DNA of 64,000 nt from Actinacidiphila sp965342175. GTDB taxonomy: Bacteria; Actinomycetota; Actinomycetes; Streptomycetales; Streptomycetaceae. The stretch is taken from assembly GCF_965342175.1 (NCBI RefSeq), contig NZ_CBDRBL010000023.1, positions 25,566 to 89,565 on the forward strand, in the 5' to 3' direction. Made by a program: the position numbers and the translations under genes. The notes under the pieces are model-generated. The model ran no database searches and had not been told where the DNA came from. It saw nothing but the letters and a program-made list of their open reading frames with translations. This document shows, piece by piece, positions 9,608 through 17,960 of this stretch (its first letter is position 1; each line of letters begins with the position of its first letter).

Positions 9608-10465
9608 ATGGCCCTGATGACCGTTGGATCGCAGTTCCGCGGGGGCACCGCCGGCCGGGGGCAGGCCGGGGCGGCGGCGGCGCAGCTGGCGCTGCTCGCG
9701 GCGCTGTGGGCCGCCGTGGGCCTGGACGCCGCCGGGTGGCTCGCCGGGATGGGCTGCGCGGCGGGCACCTTCGCGCTGCTGACCGCGGGCCTGCGGCGGG
9801 CGGGACGGCGCTCGCTGGGCCCGGCCGACCAGGTCACCCTGACCCGTGCCGTCCTCGTCGGTGGTGTGACAGCCATGGTGGCGGGAGGTGTGCCGGACGG
9901 CGCGCCGCTGCTCACCGGGCTGACCGCGGTGGCGCTGGCGCTCGACGCGGTGGACGGCAAGGTCGCCCGGCGCACGGGCACGGCTTCCGCCCTGGGCGCG
10001 CGCTTCGACATGGAGGTCGACGCCTTCCTGATCCTCGTGCTCAGCGCACGGCTCGCCCTCACGCTGGGCCCGTGGGTGCTGGTGATCGGTGCGATGCGCT
10101 ACGCCTTCGTCGCGGCGGCGTGGGTGCTGCCGTGGCTCGGGGCGCCCCTGCCGCCGAGCCTCGCGCGCAAGACGGTGGCGGCGCTGCAGGGCGTCGTCCT
10201 GCTCGTGGCCTGCTCGGGGCTCGTGCCCGGCGGCGTCTCGGCGGCCCTGACGGTGCTCGCGCTGGCCTCGCTGATGTGGTCGTTCGGCCGCGACGTGTGC
10301 TGGCTGCGGCGCCACCGCCCGGGCCCGCGGTGCGCCGAGGGCGGCACTGCGGCCGCGGCCGGCGGCGCGGCGGAGGAGCCTCGTGCGCCGGCGCCCTCGT
10401 CCACGGGCGGCCGGGACCCCCGCCGACCTGGCCACCGCCGTCAGGCTTCCTGCCGCGGCAGGTAG
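9608..10465 (+). CDS. CDP-alcohol phosphatidyltransferase family protein
   Basis: 285 residues from ATG 9608. The diagnostic motif D-x2-DG-x2-AR-x8-G-x3-D-x3-D is perfect in DAVDGKVARRTGTASALG followed by ARFDMEVD at about residue 120. Flanking hydrophobic segments give about six membrane helices. These enzymes move a phospho-alcohol from a CDP-linked donor to a second alcohol in the membrane. The C-terminal ~55 residues are low-complexity Ala/Pro/Gly and overlap the end of the convergent RibD-type gene by 25 bp. The gene diverges from the dehydrogenase operon across a 106-bp gap and probably belongs to the same cluster. Confidence 0.85.
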   Translation: MALMTVGSQFRGGTAGRGQAGAAAAQLALLAALWAAVGLDAAGWLAGMGCAAGTFALLTAGLRRAGRRSLGPADQVTLTRAVLVGGVTAMVAGGVPDGAPLLTGLTAVALALDAVDGKVARRTGTASALGARFDMEVDAFLILVLSARLALTLGPWVLVIGAMRYAFVAAAWVLPWLGAPLPPSLARKTVAALQGVVLLVACSGLVPGGVSAALTVLALASLMWSFGRDVCWLRRHRPGPRCAEGGTAAAAGGAAEEPRAPAPSSTGGRDPRRPGHRRQASCRGR

Positions 10466-11124
10466 CGCAGCAGCACCACATCGCCGATCTGCCGGGTCTC
10501 GGCGAGCGTCATCCGCCGCCGGGGGTTCTGCGGGAAGGCCGCGGGGTGCACCATGCGCGGGGCGCCGGCCTGGCCGACGAAGAACGGCGCGTACACCAGG
10601 TGCAGTTCGTCGACGACTCCGGCGCTGAGGAACATGGTGTGGACGACTCCCCCGCCCTCGACCATGAGCCGCTCGACGCCGCGCCGGGCGAGGTCCGCGA
10701 GCAGGATCCGGACGTCCAGCGGCTCGCCGGCGCCGACGACGGTGCAGACGCGGCCCAGGCGTCCGCTCACGCGGTCGCGCGCGCCGGAGGTCGTGTAGAC
10801 GACCTTCTCGCACTCCCCCGTGGTGAAGAACCGGGCGCCCGGGTCCAGCTTGCCGCTCTGCGTGACCGTGGCCTTGACCGGTGTCGGTGACAGTCCCGCG
10901 CGGACCCGCCGCCGGCGGCGCTCGGCGGAGCAGACCAGGAGCCTCGGGTCGTCCGACCGTATGGTGTTGGCCCCCACGAGGATGGCGTCCACTCCCGCGC
11001 GCACCTCGTCGATGCGGTCGAAGTCCTCGGCGTTGGAGAGCAGCAGCCGGGTCGTGCTCGTGTCGTCCAGGTATCCGTCCAGCGAGGAGGCCGCGGACAG
11101 CAGTACGTACGGGCGCGATCGCAT
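10441..11124 (-). CDS. RibD C-terminal-domain (DHFR-like) reductase
   Basis: 227 residues; ATG 11124 is chosen because MRSRPYVLLSAASSLDGYLDD is the usual family N-terminus, although no good ribosome site is visible. Conserved blocks include DAILVGANTIRSDDPRLLV, the NADPH-side GVERLMVEGGGVVHTMFL, and DELHLVYAPFFVGQ. This is the RibD_C fold that reduces ribosylamino-pyrimidinones in riboflavin synthesis. As a stand-alone reductase beside a PTPS homologue it would fit a GTP-derived pyrimidine or pterin route, consistent with the cluster at 4993-10465. An arabinose-linked pyrimidine reductase in primary metabolism is the main alternative. Confidence 0.85.
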   Translation of the reverse strand: MRSRPYVLLSAASSLDGYLDDTSTTRLLLSNAEDFDRIDEVRAGVDAILVGANTIRSDDPRLLVCSAERRRRRVRAGLSPTPVKATVTQSGKLDPGARFFTTGECEKVVYTTSGARDRVSGRLGRVCTVVGAGEPLDVRILLADLARRGVERLMVEGGGVVHTMFLSAGVVDELHLVYAPFFVGQAGAPRMVHPAAFPQNPRRRMTLAETRQIGDVVLLRYLPRQEA

Positions 11125-11356
11125 GGGACCACAGTGCCGCACAAATGCGTTCGCGGAATCCGGAGGTTCCGTAAGTCGCACGGTGGCTTCCGGATCGGCG
11201 AAGGGTCCCGCCGGTCATCGTGCGGCCTGGCCGGTCGGCCGTCGGCCCCGTCGGTTCGTCACACCACCGAGGGGCCGTCGGAGCCGTCGGACGTCGTCTC
11301 CGGCCGAGGGCGAGGTCGTCGGCCCGCGGGCACGCACACGGTCGGGAGCCCCGTCC

Positions 11357-11713
11357 TCACCCGCCGGCGGCCGGGGCCGGGCCGGCCGCCTCGGCGAGCC
11401 GCGGGGGCGCGGCCTGCTGCCAGGAGTCGGCGACGATGTCCCGCAGCTCGTCCATGTCGTCGAGGGTGGCGAGCCGGACCCGCACCCAGTTCGACCCGGC
11501 CTCGTGCGGCGGCACCCAGAACTTCTCCGGTTCGGCCGCGATCAGCTCGCCCCGCTCGTGCGCGGGGCAGCGCACCGCGAAGGACGACTCGTCGTCGGGC
11601 AGCGTCAGGAACATCTTCCCGGCGACCCGGAACGTGGGCATGCTCCAGGCCTCCTTCTCCACCGTCTCGGGCAGCGAGAGGGCGATGCGTCGGACGTCTT
11701 CGGAATCGGGCAT
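11357..11713 (-). CDS. MmcQ/YjbR family protein
   Basis: 118 residues from ATG 11713. The sequence shows the family pattern: EDVRRIALSLPETVEKEAW at the N-terminus, FRVAGKMFLTLPDDESSFAVRCP in the middle and WVRVRLATLDDMDELRDIVADSW at the C-terminus. These small proteins have a CyaY-like fold and are suspected DNA-binding proteins; no reaction is known. The last ~18 residues are Ala/Pro-rich. It is transcribed divergently from the HxlR regulator. Confidence 0.85.
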   Translation of the reverse strand: MPDSEDVRRIALSLPETVEKEAWSMPTFRVAGKMFLTLPDDESSFAVRCPAHERGELIAAEPEKFWVPPHEAGSNWVRVRLATLDDMDELRDIVADSWQQAAPPRLAEAAGPAPAAGG

Positions 11714-11790
11714 GCGCCTACGGTAACCACCGCCTCCGACAACGGCCGGGGCGCTCCTCTCCTGGGCGGAGGGCTGGATAGTAAGAGGAA

Positions 11791-11806
11791 ACCTAGGTGT
11801 ACACTG
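11791..11806 (+). promoter_or_regulatory. Candidate promoter/operator upstream of the HxlR regulator
   Basis: ACCTAGGT at 11791-11798 is a perfect 8-bp palindrome directly followed by TACACT (11800-11805), a plausible -10 element for the HxlR gene at 11880. Overlap of palindrome and -10 would suit autoregulation. No convincing -35 was found. Confidence 0.3.
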
Positions 11807-11879
11807 TCCTTCCGCCACGACGCGGACGCAGCGACGTGGCCCAGCGGTGAGCGCATCGTTCAGGAGGTGGTGAGCGGAC

Positions 11880-12353
11880 ATGGCACGCCAGGTGTCCGGC
11901 CCCGAGGAGGACCAGCCGGCCTGCTCCATCGAACGAAGCCTGCAGGTCCTCGGTGAGCGCTGGTCCCTGCTGGTGCTGCGCGAGATCTTCGCCGGACGGC
12001 ACCGCTTCGCCGAGATCCAGGCCTCACTCGGGATCGCGCCCAACCTCCTCAGCACCCGGCTCAAACTCCTCGTCGAGGCCGATGTGCTGTGCACCCGCAC
12101 GTACCAGGAGCCGGGCAGCCGGCAGCGGCAGAGCTACCACCTGACGGACGCGGGGCGGGAACTCGACATCGTCATGGCCTCCCTGCAGCAGTGGGGCGAC
12201 CGGCACCGGCCGCGTCCGTCCGGCCCGTCCGTGCGCCGGCGTACGCACTCCACCGGTCAGGCCGTCCGTGTCGGCTTCCTCACCGACGACGGGCGCGAGG
12301 TGCCCCGCTCGGACGTGCTCGTGACCGCGATGCGGCCCTCCGGGGCCGCCTGA
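11880..12353 (+). CDS. HxlR-family winged-helix transcriptional regulator
   Basis: 157 residues from ATG 11880; AGGAGG lies 12 nt upstream, a long spacing, but no nearer in-frame start exists. It carries the HxlR core CSIERSLQVLGERWSLLVLREIFAGRHRFAEIQASLGIAPNLLSTRL, with the conserved Cys at residue 15 and Gly-Glu-Arg-Trp at the start of the wing helix, then YHLTDAGREL. The ~45-residue C-terminal extension is arginine-rich. It probably represses a neighbouring gene or itself; the divergent YjbR gene and convergent ABC exporter are candidates but nothing proves this. Confidence 0.85.
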   Translation: MARQVSGPEEDQPACSIERSLQVLGERWSLLVLREIFAGRHRFAEIQASLGIAPNLLSTRLKLLVEADVLCTRTYQEPGSRQRQSYHLTDAGRELDIVMASLQQWGDRHRPRPSGPSVRRRTHSTGQAVRVGFLTDDGREVPRSDVLVTAMRPSGAA

Positions 12354-12415
12354 CCGGCTGGTGCTGCACGGGTGACCGGCGGGCCCGGTCACCCGGCTTG
12401 GTTCCCCGGCCTGGT

Positions 12416-14230
12416 TCAGCGCAGGTCGGCCCGTTCGGCTGTGTCGTCGAGGAAGCCGCCCGACTGGTGCTGCCACAGCTTGGCGTAGGCGCCGTCCACC
12501 GCGAGCAGCTCCTGGTGGGTGCCCTGCTCGACGATGCGCCCGCGGTCCAGGACCACCAGTCGGTCCATGCCGGCGACGGTGCTCAGCCGGTGCGCCACCA
12601 CGAGTGCCGTGCGCCCCTCCATCAGCCGCCACAGCGCCTCCTGGACGAGGATCTCGCTCTCCGAGTCCAAGGCGCTGGTCGCCTCGTCAAGCAGCAGGAC
12701 CGGCGCGTCGCGCAGGATCGCCCGGGCGAGCGCGACCCTCTGCCGCTGTCCGCCCGAGAGCTTGATCCCGCGCTCGCCGACCATGGTGTCGAAGCCTTCG
12801 GGCAGCGCGTCGGCGAACTCCGTGACGTGGGCGGCCTGGGCCGCGCGGCGGATCTCGCCCTCGGTGGCGTCCGGGCGGGCGAAGGCGATGTTGTCCCGCA
12901 GTGAGCGGTGGAACATCGCCGGGTCCTGCGGTACGTAGGAGATCAGGCTCCGCAGATCGGCCTGGCGCAGTCGGCTGATGTCCTGCCCGCCGATCAGGAT
13001 CCGGCCGCCGTCGATGTCGTTCATCCGCAGGAGCAGCCGAGTGAGCGTGGTCTTGCCACCGCCCGACCGGCCCACCAGCCCGACCCTGGCGCCGCTGGGC
13101 ACGGACAGGTCGAGCTTCTCGAAGAGCGGCTCCGCGCCGCCGTGGGCGAAGGTCACGTGCTCGAAGCGGATGTCGGCGCTCCCGGACCGCAGCGGCTCCG
13201 GGGCAGGCGGGTCGAGCACGGTGGGCGGCTCCAGCAGCAGCTCGGTGAACTGCGCGGCCTCCGTCATCGAGCTCTCCAGACGGCGGTAGATCTGGTTGAA
13301 CTCGAACATGATCCGCGTCGCGTTGGAGTAGTAGGTGAAGGCGACCACGACCGCCTCGACACCGTGTGTGCCCGCGCCGAGAGTGACGGCGAGCAGCAGG
13401 CCGAGCGCGTTGGTGAGCACGGACAGCGGCGCGACCAGGGTGTCGATGCGGAGGTTGCCGTAGTCCCACGACGTGAGCGTGAGCCTGCGCGACTCGGCGA
13501 CACGCGAGCGGTGCTCGGCGGCCTCGCGATCCTCCGCGGCGAACGCCCGGACGGTGTCCATGTTCATCAGGCTGTCGGCGACGTGCCCGGACACCCGGGC
13601 GATCGCCTCCTCGCGCCGGCGGACGAGCGCCTGACGCCGGCGGATGAGAGGCGCCACGCACAGCGCGGTCACCGCGATCATCGCCAAGAGGCCGACCACC
13701 AGCAGCGGTTCGTAGGCCCACAGCACGACCGACCCGAAAAGCAGGGGGACGAAGCTGCCCAGGACGTTGAAGGTCAACGTGTCGACGAACTCCTCGAAGC
13801 GCGAGGCGAAACTCAGCACCCGCTTGGTGAGGGACCCGGCGAAGTTGTCGTGGAAGAACGCCGCGTCCTTGGCGAAGAGCTCGTCCATGCCGACGACGTA
13901 CAGGTGCTCGATGCCGAGGGCGTCGACGCGGTTGAGACAGTGCAGGCCGATCCGCCACAGCGTCTCGGCGACCAGCAGGACGCCCGCGAAGGCCAGGACG
14001 TAGGGCAGGGTCGAACCCAGTCCGGGGGCGGTGCCGTCGACGAAGCCGCCGACGAGCTTCGCGACGACCAGCGGCGCGAGGTAGTTGATGCCGATGTTGC
14101 CGAGGGCCGGCAGCAGCATCGCCGGCAGCGTCAGCCACCGCAGCCGGGCCAGCTCCCTCCCGTAGTGGCGAAGTGCCAGGAGCACCGGGCCCCTGGGCGA
14201 CCGGAACCTGCGAGTTTCAGGCGATCCCAT
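12416..14230 (-). CDS. ABC exporter, fused membrane and ATPase domains
   Basis: 604 residues from ATG 14230. The N-terminal ~330 residues hold six hydrophobic helices of the type I exporter fold. The ATPase follows, with Walker A GLVGRSGGGKTTLTRLLLR (near residue 405), Q-loop SYVPQDPAMFHRSLRDNIAF, signature KLSGGQRQRVALARAI, Walker B PVLLLDEATSALD and the H-loop VAHRLSTVAGMD. A half-transporter that dimerises in the plasma membrane is expected. The substrate is unknown; multidrug or lipid export is common in this class. It converges on the HxlR gene. Confidence 0.9.
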   Translation of the reverse strand: MGSPETRRFRSPRGPVLLALRHYGRELARLRWLTLPAMLLPALGNIGINYLAPLVVAKLVGGFVDGTAPGLGSTLPYVLAFAGVLLVAETLWRIGLHCLNRVDALGIEHLYVVGMDELFAKDAAFFHDNFAGSLTKRVLSFASRFEEFVDTLTFNVLGSFVPLLFGSVVLWAYEPLLVVGLLAMIAVTALCVAPLIRRRQALVRRREEAIARVSGHVADSLMNMDTVRAFAAEDREAAEHRSRVAESRRLTLTSWDYGNLRIDTLVAPLSVLTNALGLLLAVTLGAGTHGVEAVVVAFTYYSNATRIMFEFNQIYRRLESSMTEAAQFTELLLEPPTVLDPPAPEPLRSGSADIRFEHVTFAHGGAEPLFEKLDLSVPSGARVGLVGRSGGGKTTLTRLLLRMNDIDGGRILIGGQDISRLRQADLRSLISYVPQDPAMFHRSLRDNIAFARPDATEGEIRRAAQAAHVTEFADALPEGFDTMVGERGIKLSGGQRQRVALARAILRDAPVLLLDEATSALDSESEILVQEALWRLMEGRTALVVAHRLSTVAGMDRLVVLDRGRIVEQGTHQELLAVDGAYAKLWQHQSGGFLDDTAERADLR

Positions 14231-14569
14231 GTCCACCCTGCGCGGTCGTGCGGCGCACTGCCGCGAACGTCTCGGAAACGGCCGCTGCCGCCCTCCGCGG
14301 CGCGGCGCCGTGTCGGGCCGGCTGCCCTCGCGGCTCTCGACGGCGCCGGCGTGCGGTGAGCGGGCGGTCCGAAGCTCGCAGTGTCCCGCGTCCGCGCGCA
14401 CCGAGTCCAAGCGTTTTCCGGTCGGACGGCACGGCGCACAGGGGCTTGTCCGGCGCACGGGCCAGGCCCTCGGCGGGCGGCGGAGGTGGTGCGGCAGCGC
14501 CCGGGGCGGCCGGTCGGCGCGGACAGGCCCGCCCGCGCCCCTCATGGGGCCTCGACGGCACAAACGCAA
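14231..14569. other. Intergenic stretch between ABC exporter and tRNA-Pro
   Basis: No frame in these ~340 bp shows recognisable protein similarity. The sequence is GC-rich with open frames on both strands that look like codon-bias shadows. It should hold the promoter of the ABC exporter, but no clear -10/-35 pair was found. Confidence 0.4.
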
Positions 14570-14604
14570 CCGGCGGGTTTGTCCTCATAGGACAAACCCG
14601 CCGG
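14570..14604. terminator. Strong hairpin downstream of tRNA-Pro
   Basis: A perfect 15-bp inverted repeat (CCGGCGGGTTTGTCC at 14570-14584 and its complement at 14590-14604) with a 5-nt TCATA loop lies 10 bp beyond the 3' end of the tRNA. It is the likely terminator of the tRNA transcript and, being symmetric, can work in both directions. There is no long T tract, which is usual in actinobacteria. Confidence 0.75.
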
Positions 14605-14613
14605 TCAGCACCG

Positions 14614-14687
<74 letters not shown>

Positions 14688-14867
14688 GTGCCGGATCGTC
14701 CCGGGCTTGTCACCCGGCCGACCGCGCACGAGAACAATACCGCACGTCGCCGGGTGCTCGCTCGCACCCTTTCTCCCCGCGCGAGCCTCCTCCGCCGGGG
14801 GTGCCCCGGACCGGGATGAGTAGCCGTACTCATGTGGCAGCGGAGACGACAGGCGATGCTTCGGGAC

Positions 14868-15158
14868 ATGGCGAATCCGATCCAGCAGCAGACCACCGCG
14901 GCCTACTCCGCACAGGCCGCCCTATCGTTCGCCGTCGCCCTCGGGGCGATGGTCGCGGGCATCGCCTACCTGCCGGTCGGCCCGTGGGTGCGGGCCTTCC
15001 TGGCGGTGGGGCTGCTCTACGTCGTGACCTCCGCGTTCACACTCGCCAAGGTCATCCGCGACCGGCAGGAGGCCGGCCAGATGACCAGCCGGGTCGACCA
15101 GGCCCGACTCGACAAGCTGCTCGCCGAACACGACCCCTTCAAGGTCGACGGGACATAG
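14868..15158 (+). CDS. YiaA/YiaB-type small inner-membrane protein
   Basis: 96 residues from ATG 14868 (an ATG at 14856 in the same frame is an alternative). Two hydrophobic helices, AALSFAVALGAMVAGIAYL and VRAFLAVGLLYVVTSAFTLA, are followed by a charged tail RDRQEAGQMTSRVDQARLDK, which is the two-helix YiaA/YiaB domain. The function is unknown; it sits in the plasma membrane. Its 3' three quarters are repeated in tandem directly downstream (15181-15416), and it converges on soxR. Confidence 0.8.
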   Translation: MANPIQQQTTAAYSAQAALSFAVALGAMVAGIAYLPVGPWVRAFLAVGLLYVVTSAFTLAKVIRDRQEAGQMTSRVDQARLDKLLAEHDPFKVDGT

Positions 15159-15416
15159 CCGACCCGCCGCCCCACACCGCGCCCTCGGGGCGATGGTCGC
15201 GGGCATCGTCCACCCGCCGGTCGGCCCGTGGGTGCGGGCCTTCCTGGCGGTGGGGCTGCTCTACGTCGTGACCTCCGCGTTCACACTCGCCAAGGTCATC
15301 CGCGACCGGCAGGAGGCCGGCCAGATGACCAGCCGGGTCGACCAGGCCCGACTCGACAAGCTGCTCGCCGAACACGACCCCTTCAAGGTCGACGGGACAT
15401 AGCCGACCCGCCGCCC
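14937..15416 (+). repeat. 244-bp direct tandem duplication of the yiaA-like gene's 3' part
   Basis: Positions 14937-15172 are repeated at 15181-15416 with an offset of exactly 244 bp. Only three differences were seen, all transitions within about 11 bp (near 14967-14977 against 15211-15221). They change Ile-Ala-Tyr-Leu-Pro to Ile-Val-His-Pro-Pro. The second copy lacks the original start codon but retains the stop, giving an open frame from ATG 15193 to 15402. Confidence 0.95.
15193..15402 (+). pseudogene. Duplicated, 5'-truncated copy of the YiaA-like gene
   Basis: This 69-codon frame repeats the C-terminal part of the upstream gene from the second half of helix 1 to the stop. It begins at an internal ATG without a convincing ribosome site and lacks the first ~27 residues, so it is most likely a non-functional by-product of the tandem duplication. 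If translated, it would be a one- or two-helix membrane peptide. Its last 20 bp overlap the 3' end of soxR. Confidence 0.7.
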
Positions 15417-15862
15417 ATCAGGTAGCGCGCGCCGGGGCCCTGCGCCGCAGCGGTGTCGTCCGGGTTGTACAGCGTGCACTTGCGCAAGGACAGGCAGCCG
15501 CAGCCGATGCAGCCGGTGAGATTGCCCTTGAGTCGTTCCAGCTCCGCGATCCGCTCGTCGATGCGGCGGGTCCAGGTGCGGGCAACGGCGCTCCACTCGG
15601 CCGCGCTGGGGGCGCGGTCCCCGGGCAGCCGGGCGAGGGCCGCACCGGCCTCCTCCAGCGACAGGCCGACGCGCTGGGCCGCCCGGATGAAGGCGACGCG
15701 GCGCAGCGTGGCGCGGGCGTAGCGGCGCTGCCCGCCGGCGGTGCGCTCGGAGCTGATCAGGCCCAGTTCCTCGTAGTAGCGCAGGGCCGAGGCGGCGACG
15801 CCGCTGCGGGCGGCGAGCTCGCCGATGGCCAGACGGTCGCGGCGCGGTACGGGGTCGCTCAT
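15383..15862 (-). CDS. soxR: Redox-sensitive MerR-family activator SoxR
   Basis: 159 residues from ATG 15862. The MerR helix-turn-helix AIGELAARSGVAASALRYYEELGLI is followed by the dimerisation helix, and the [2Fe-2S] cluster ligands are in CIGCGCLSLRKC (C-x2-C-x-C-x5-C), the SoxR pattern. In actinobacteria SoxR senses redox-active compounds and turns on a small set of oxidoreductase genes. The C-terminal end (GGGSAMSRRP) reads antisense over the end of the duplicated yiaA copy. It is divergent from the split transketolase genes with a SoxR-box-like dyad between them. Confidence 0.9.
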   Translation of the reverse strand: MSDPVPRRDRLAIGELAARSGVAASALRYYEELGLISSERTAGGQRRYARATLRRVAFIRAAQRVGLSLEEAGAALARLPGDRAPSAAEWSAVARTWTRRIDERIAELERLKGNLTGCIGCGCLSLRKCTLYNPDDTAAAQGPGARYLMGGGSAMSRRP

Positions 15863-15879
15863 GAGCCCGAGAGTACCGC

Positions 15880-15917
15880 TTGACTTCAAGTCGGCTTGAG
15901 GTCGCACCCTCGACACC
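15880..15917 (+). promoter_or_regulatory. SoxR box and promoter of the transketolase pair
   Basis: ACTTCAAGTCGGCTTGAGGT at 15883-15902 is a 20-bp dyad that closely matches the SoxR consensus (CCTCAAG...CTTGAGG). It overlaps a -35-like TTGACT (15880-15885). A 19-bp spacer, as in MerR-type promoters, would put the -10 at CACCCT (15905-15910) and the transcription start at or next to ATG 15918, giving a leaderless mRNA. The -10 is weak, which is normal for a MerR-activated promoter. Confidence 0.7.
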
Positions 15918-16619
15918 ATGACTGCGACCAGCACGGACATCGCGTACACGTACGAAGATCTCGGGCGGCTGCTGTCGCTCATGACCGGCGACGAGAAGCA
16001 CGGCCCCGCCGCCACCTCCACCCTCGACGTGCTGTGGGTGCTCTACGACCGGGTGTTGCGGGTCTCCCCCGAGACGGCGGAGGACCCCGGCCGGGACCGC
16101 TTCCTGCTCTCCAAGGGCCACGGGCCGATGGCCTACTACGCGGTGCTCGCCGCCAAGGGCTTCGTCCCGCCCGAGTGGCTGCCGGACTTCGGCTCCTTCG
16201 GCTCGCCGCTGGGTCACCACCCGGACCGCGTGCTCGTGCCGGGCGCCGAGATCGGCTCGGGTTCGCTCGGCCACGGACTGCCGATCGCGGTGGGCAGCGC
16301 CCTGGGACTGCGGGCGCAGGGCCTGACCGACGCGCGGGTGTGGGTGCTGGTCGGCGACGCCGAACTGGACGAGGGCAGCAACCATGAGGCCGTCGCCTTC
16401 GCCGCAGCCGTCGGCCTGGAGAGCCTGCACGTCGTCGCCGTCGACAACGCCTCGGCGACCTACCGGCGCCCCGGGGGCCCCGCCTCGCTCTTCGCGGGCG
16501 AGGGATGGTCCGCGACGGACGTCGACGGCCGCGACCACGAGGCGCTGTACGCGGCGTTCACCGCACCGCACCCAGGACGGCCGCACGCCGTCGTCGCCCG
16601 CGTCGAGCCCGCATTCTGA
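15918..16619 (+). CDS. Transketolase, N-terminal (TPP-binding) subunit
   Basis: 233 residues from ATG 15918. LLSKGHGPMAYYAVLAAKG and GSLGHGLPIAVGSALG are transketolase N-domain blocks, and the thiamine diphosphate/Mg motif appears as VLVGDAELDEGSNHEA followed by VAVDNASAT. It is a split-type subunit that pairs with the next gene and transfers two-carbon ketol units. It is shorter than the usual ~270-residue split subunits, so the substrate may not be a standard pentose phosphate. No ribosome site precedes the ATG, consistent with a leaderless transcript from the SoxR-type promoter. The partner gene starts 33 bp downstream. Confidence 0.85.
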   Translation: MTATSTDIAYTYEDLGRLLSLMTGDEKHGPAATSTLDVLWVLYDRVLRVSPETAEDPGRDRFLLSKGHGPMAYYAVLAAKGFVPPEWLPDFGSFGSPLGHHPDRVLVPGAEIGSGSLGHGLPIAVGSALGLRAQGLTDARVWVLVGDAELDEGSNHEAVAFAAAVGLESLHVVAVDNASATYRRPGGPASLFAGEGWSATDVDGRDHEALYAAFTAPHPGRPHAVVARVEPAF

Positions 16620-16652
16620 CCACCGCCCTGACGAGCCGAGGAGAACCCCCTC

Positions 16653-17594
16653 ATGGACACCATGCGTGACCGCTTCACCGCCGTCGCCTCCCGCCTGCTG
16701 GACGAGGACCCCCGGCTGGCCGTCGTGCTGGCGGTCATCTCCGGGGAGCGCTTCGCGGACGCGGCCCGCGACCACCCCGACCGGGTGATCGACGTGGGCA
16801 TCCGCGAGCAGTTGCTGGTCAGCGTGGCCGGCGGGCTGGCGCTGACCGGGCTGCGGCCGATCGTCCACACGTTCGCCGGCTTCCTCGTGGAGCGCCCCTT
16901 CGAGCAGATCAAGCTGGACCTCGGCCACCAGGACACCGGCGCGGTGCTCGTCAGCTCGGGCGCCTCGTATGACATCGCCGCGGGCGGCCGCACCCACCAG
17001 GCCCCAGGTGACGTCGCCCTGCTGGACACCCTCGACGGGTGGACCGTGCATGTGCCGGGCCACCCCGACGAGGCCGAGGCCCTGCTCCGGCACGCCGCGG
17101 CCGACGACGACCACCGGGTCTACGTACGGCTCAGCGAGCAGTGCAACCGTACCGCGCACCTGGTCTCACCGGGCCGGTTCCAAGTGCTGCGCGAGGGCCG
17201 CGCGGGCGTGGTCGTCGCCGTGGGCCCGTTGCTGGACGCCGCGCTGGCGGCGGTCGCGGACATGGACGTGACGGTGCTGTATGCCTCCACGGTGCGCCCC
17301 TTCGACGCGGCCGGGCTGCGGGCCGCCGTCGAGGGCACGGACGCGGCCGATGTGGTGCTCGTCGAGCCGTACCTGGCGGGCGCCTCGGCGCCCTTCGCCG
17401 CCGAGGCGCTGGTCGACCTGCCGCACCGCGTCCTCGCCCTGGGCACCGCCCGCCAGGAGCTGCGCCGCTACGGCACCTGGCAGGAGCACGTGGCGGCGCA
17501 CGGTCTGGACGCCCCGGCACTACGCGCCCGCATCGGCGCCTTCCTGACAAGCTCCCTCCATCCGGCCGGCGCCGTCGGCTCGGGCGTCCGTTAG
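16653..17594 (+). CDS. Transketolase, C-terminal (pyrimidine-binding) subunit
   Basis: 313 residues from ATG 16653 with GAGGAG upstream. DVGIREQLLVSVAGGLALTGLRPIVHTFAGFL carries the catalytic-type Glu of the pyrimidine domain (IREQ), and VYVRLSEQCNRT and ALGTARQELRRYGTW belong to the middle and C-terminal parts. It completes the heteromeric transketolase with the upstream gene. The C-terminal ~20 residues after FLTSS are probably dispensable. SoxR next door and a SoxR box at the shared promoter suggest induction by redox-active compounds. Confidence 0.85.
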   Translation: MDTMRDRFTAVASRLLDEDPRLAVVLAVISGERFADAARDHPDRVIDVGIREQLLVSVAGGLALTGLRPIVHTFAGFLVERPFEQIKLDLGHQDTGAVLVSSGASYDIAAGGRTHQAPGDVALLDTLDGWTVHVPGHPDEAEALLRHAAADDDHRVYVRLSEQCNRTAHLVSPGRFQVLREGRAGVVVAVGPLLDAALAAVADMDVTVLYASTVRPFDAAGLRAAVEGTDAADVVLVEPYLAGASAPFAAEALVDLPHRVLALGTARQELRRYGTWQEHVAAHGLDAPALRARIGAFLTSSLHPAGAVGSGVR

Positions 17595-17957
17595 AGGAGT
17601 CATGACGATCTTGGCCGAGGGGCTGTCCGGCCGCGGGCGATGTCCGGGGACGGCCCCTCGGCCTGTGCCGCGGCCCGGAACGGCCGTTCGACGGTCAGAA
17701 GTCCCGCGGGAGGTGTCGGCGCGGCGGGACGCCGTCCCGCACCCCCGATGTCGCGCGAACGCTCGCGACCTGGCACGCCGTCGGCGGCACACCGGGCGGG
17801 GACGGCCTGCCGCGTGGGCGCTCGCCGGCACGTGGCGCACCGGACGACGGCTCAAGGCGAGGTGTTCGCTGATCCGCCAGGACGGATGCAAAGTACGGTC
17901 GACGTGCCTCCGCCCGGCGGCGAGCCGGGCGGAGGCCCCTGCGTGCGGTCCGTGTGC
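17595..17957. other. Intergenic, no gene recognised
   Basis: About 360 bp between the transketolase gene and the inverted-repeat element. Short frames here show no protein similarity. GC content is as in the surroundings; the region 17885-17945 has CGGCGAGCCGGGCGG-like self-complementary stretches that could end the transketolase transcript. Confidence 0.4.
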
Positions 17958-17960
17958 CTC

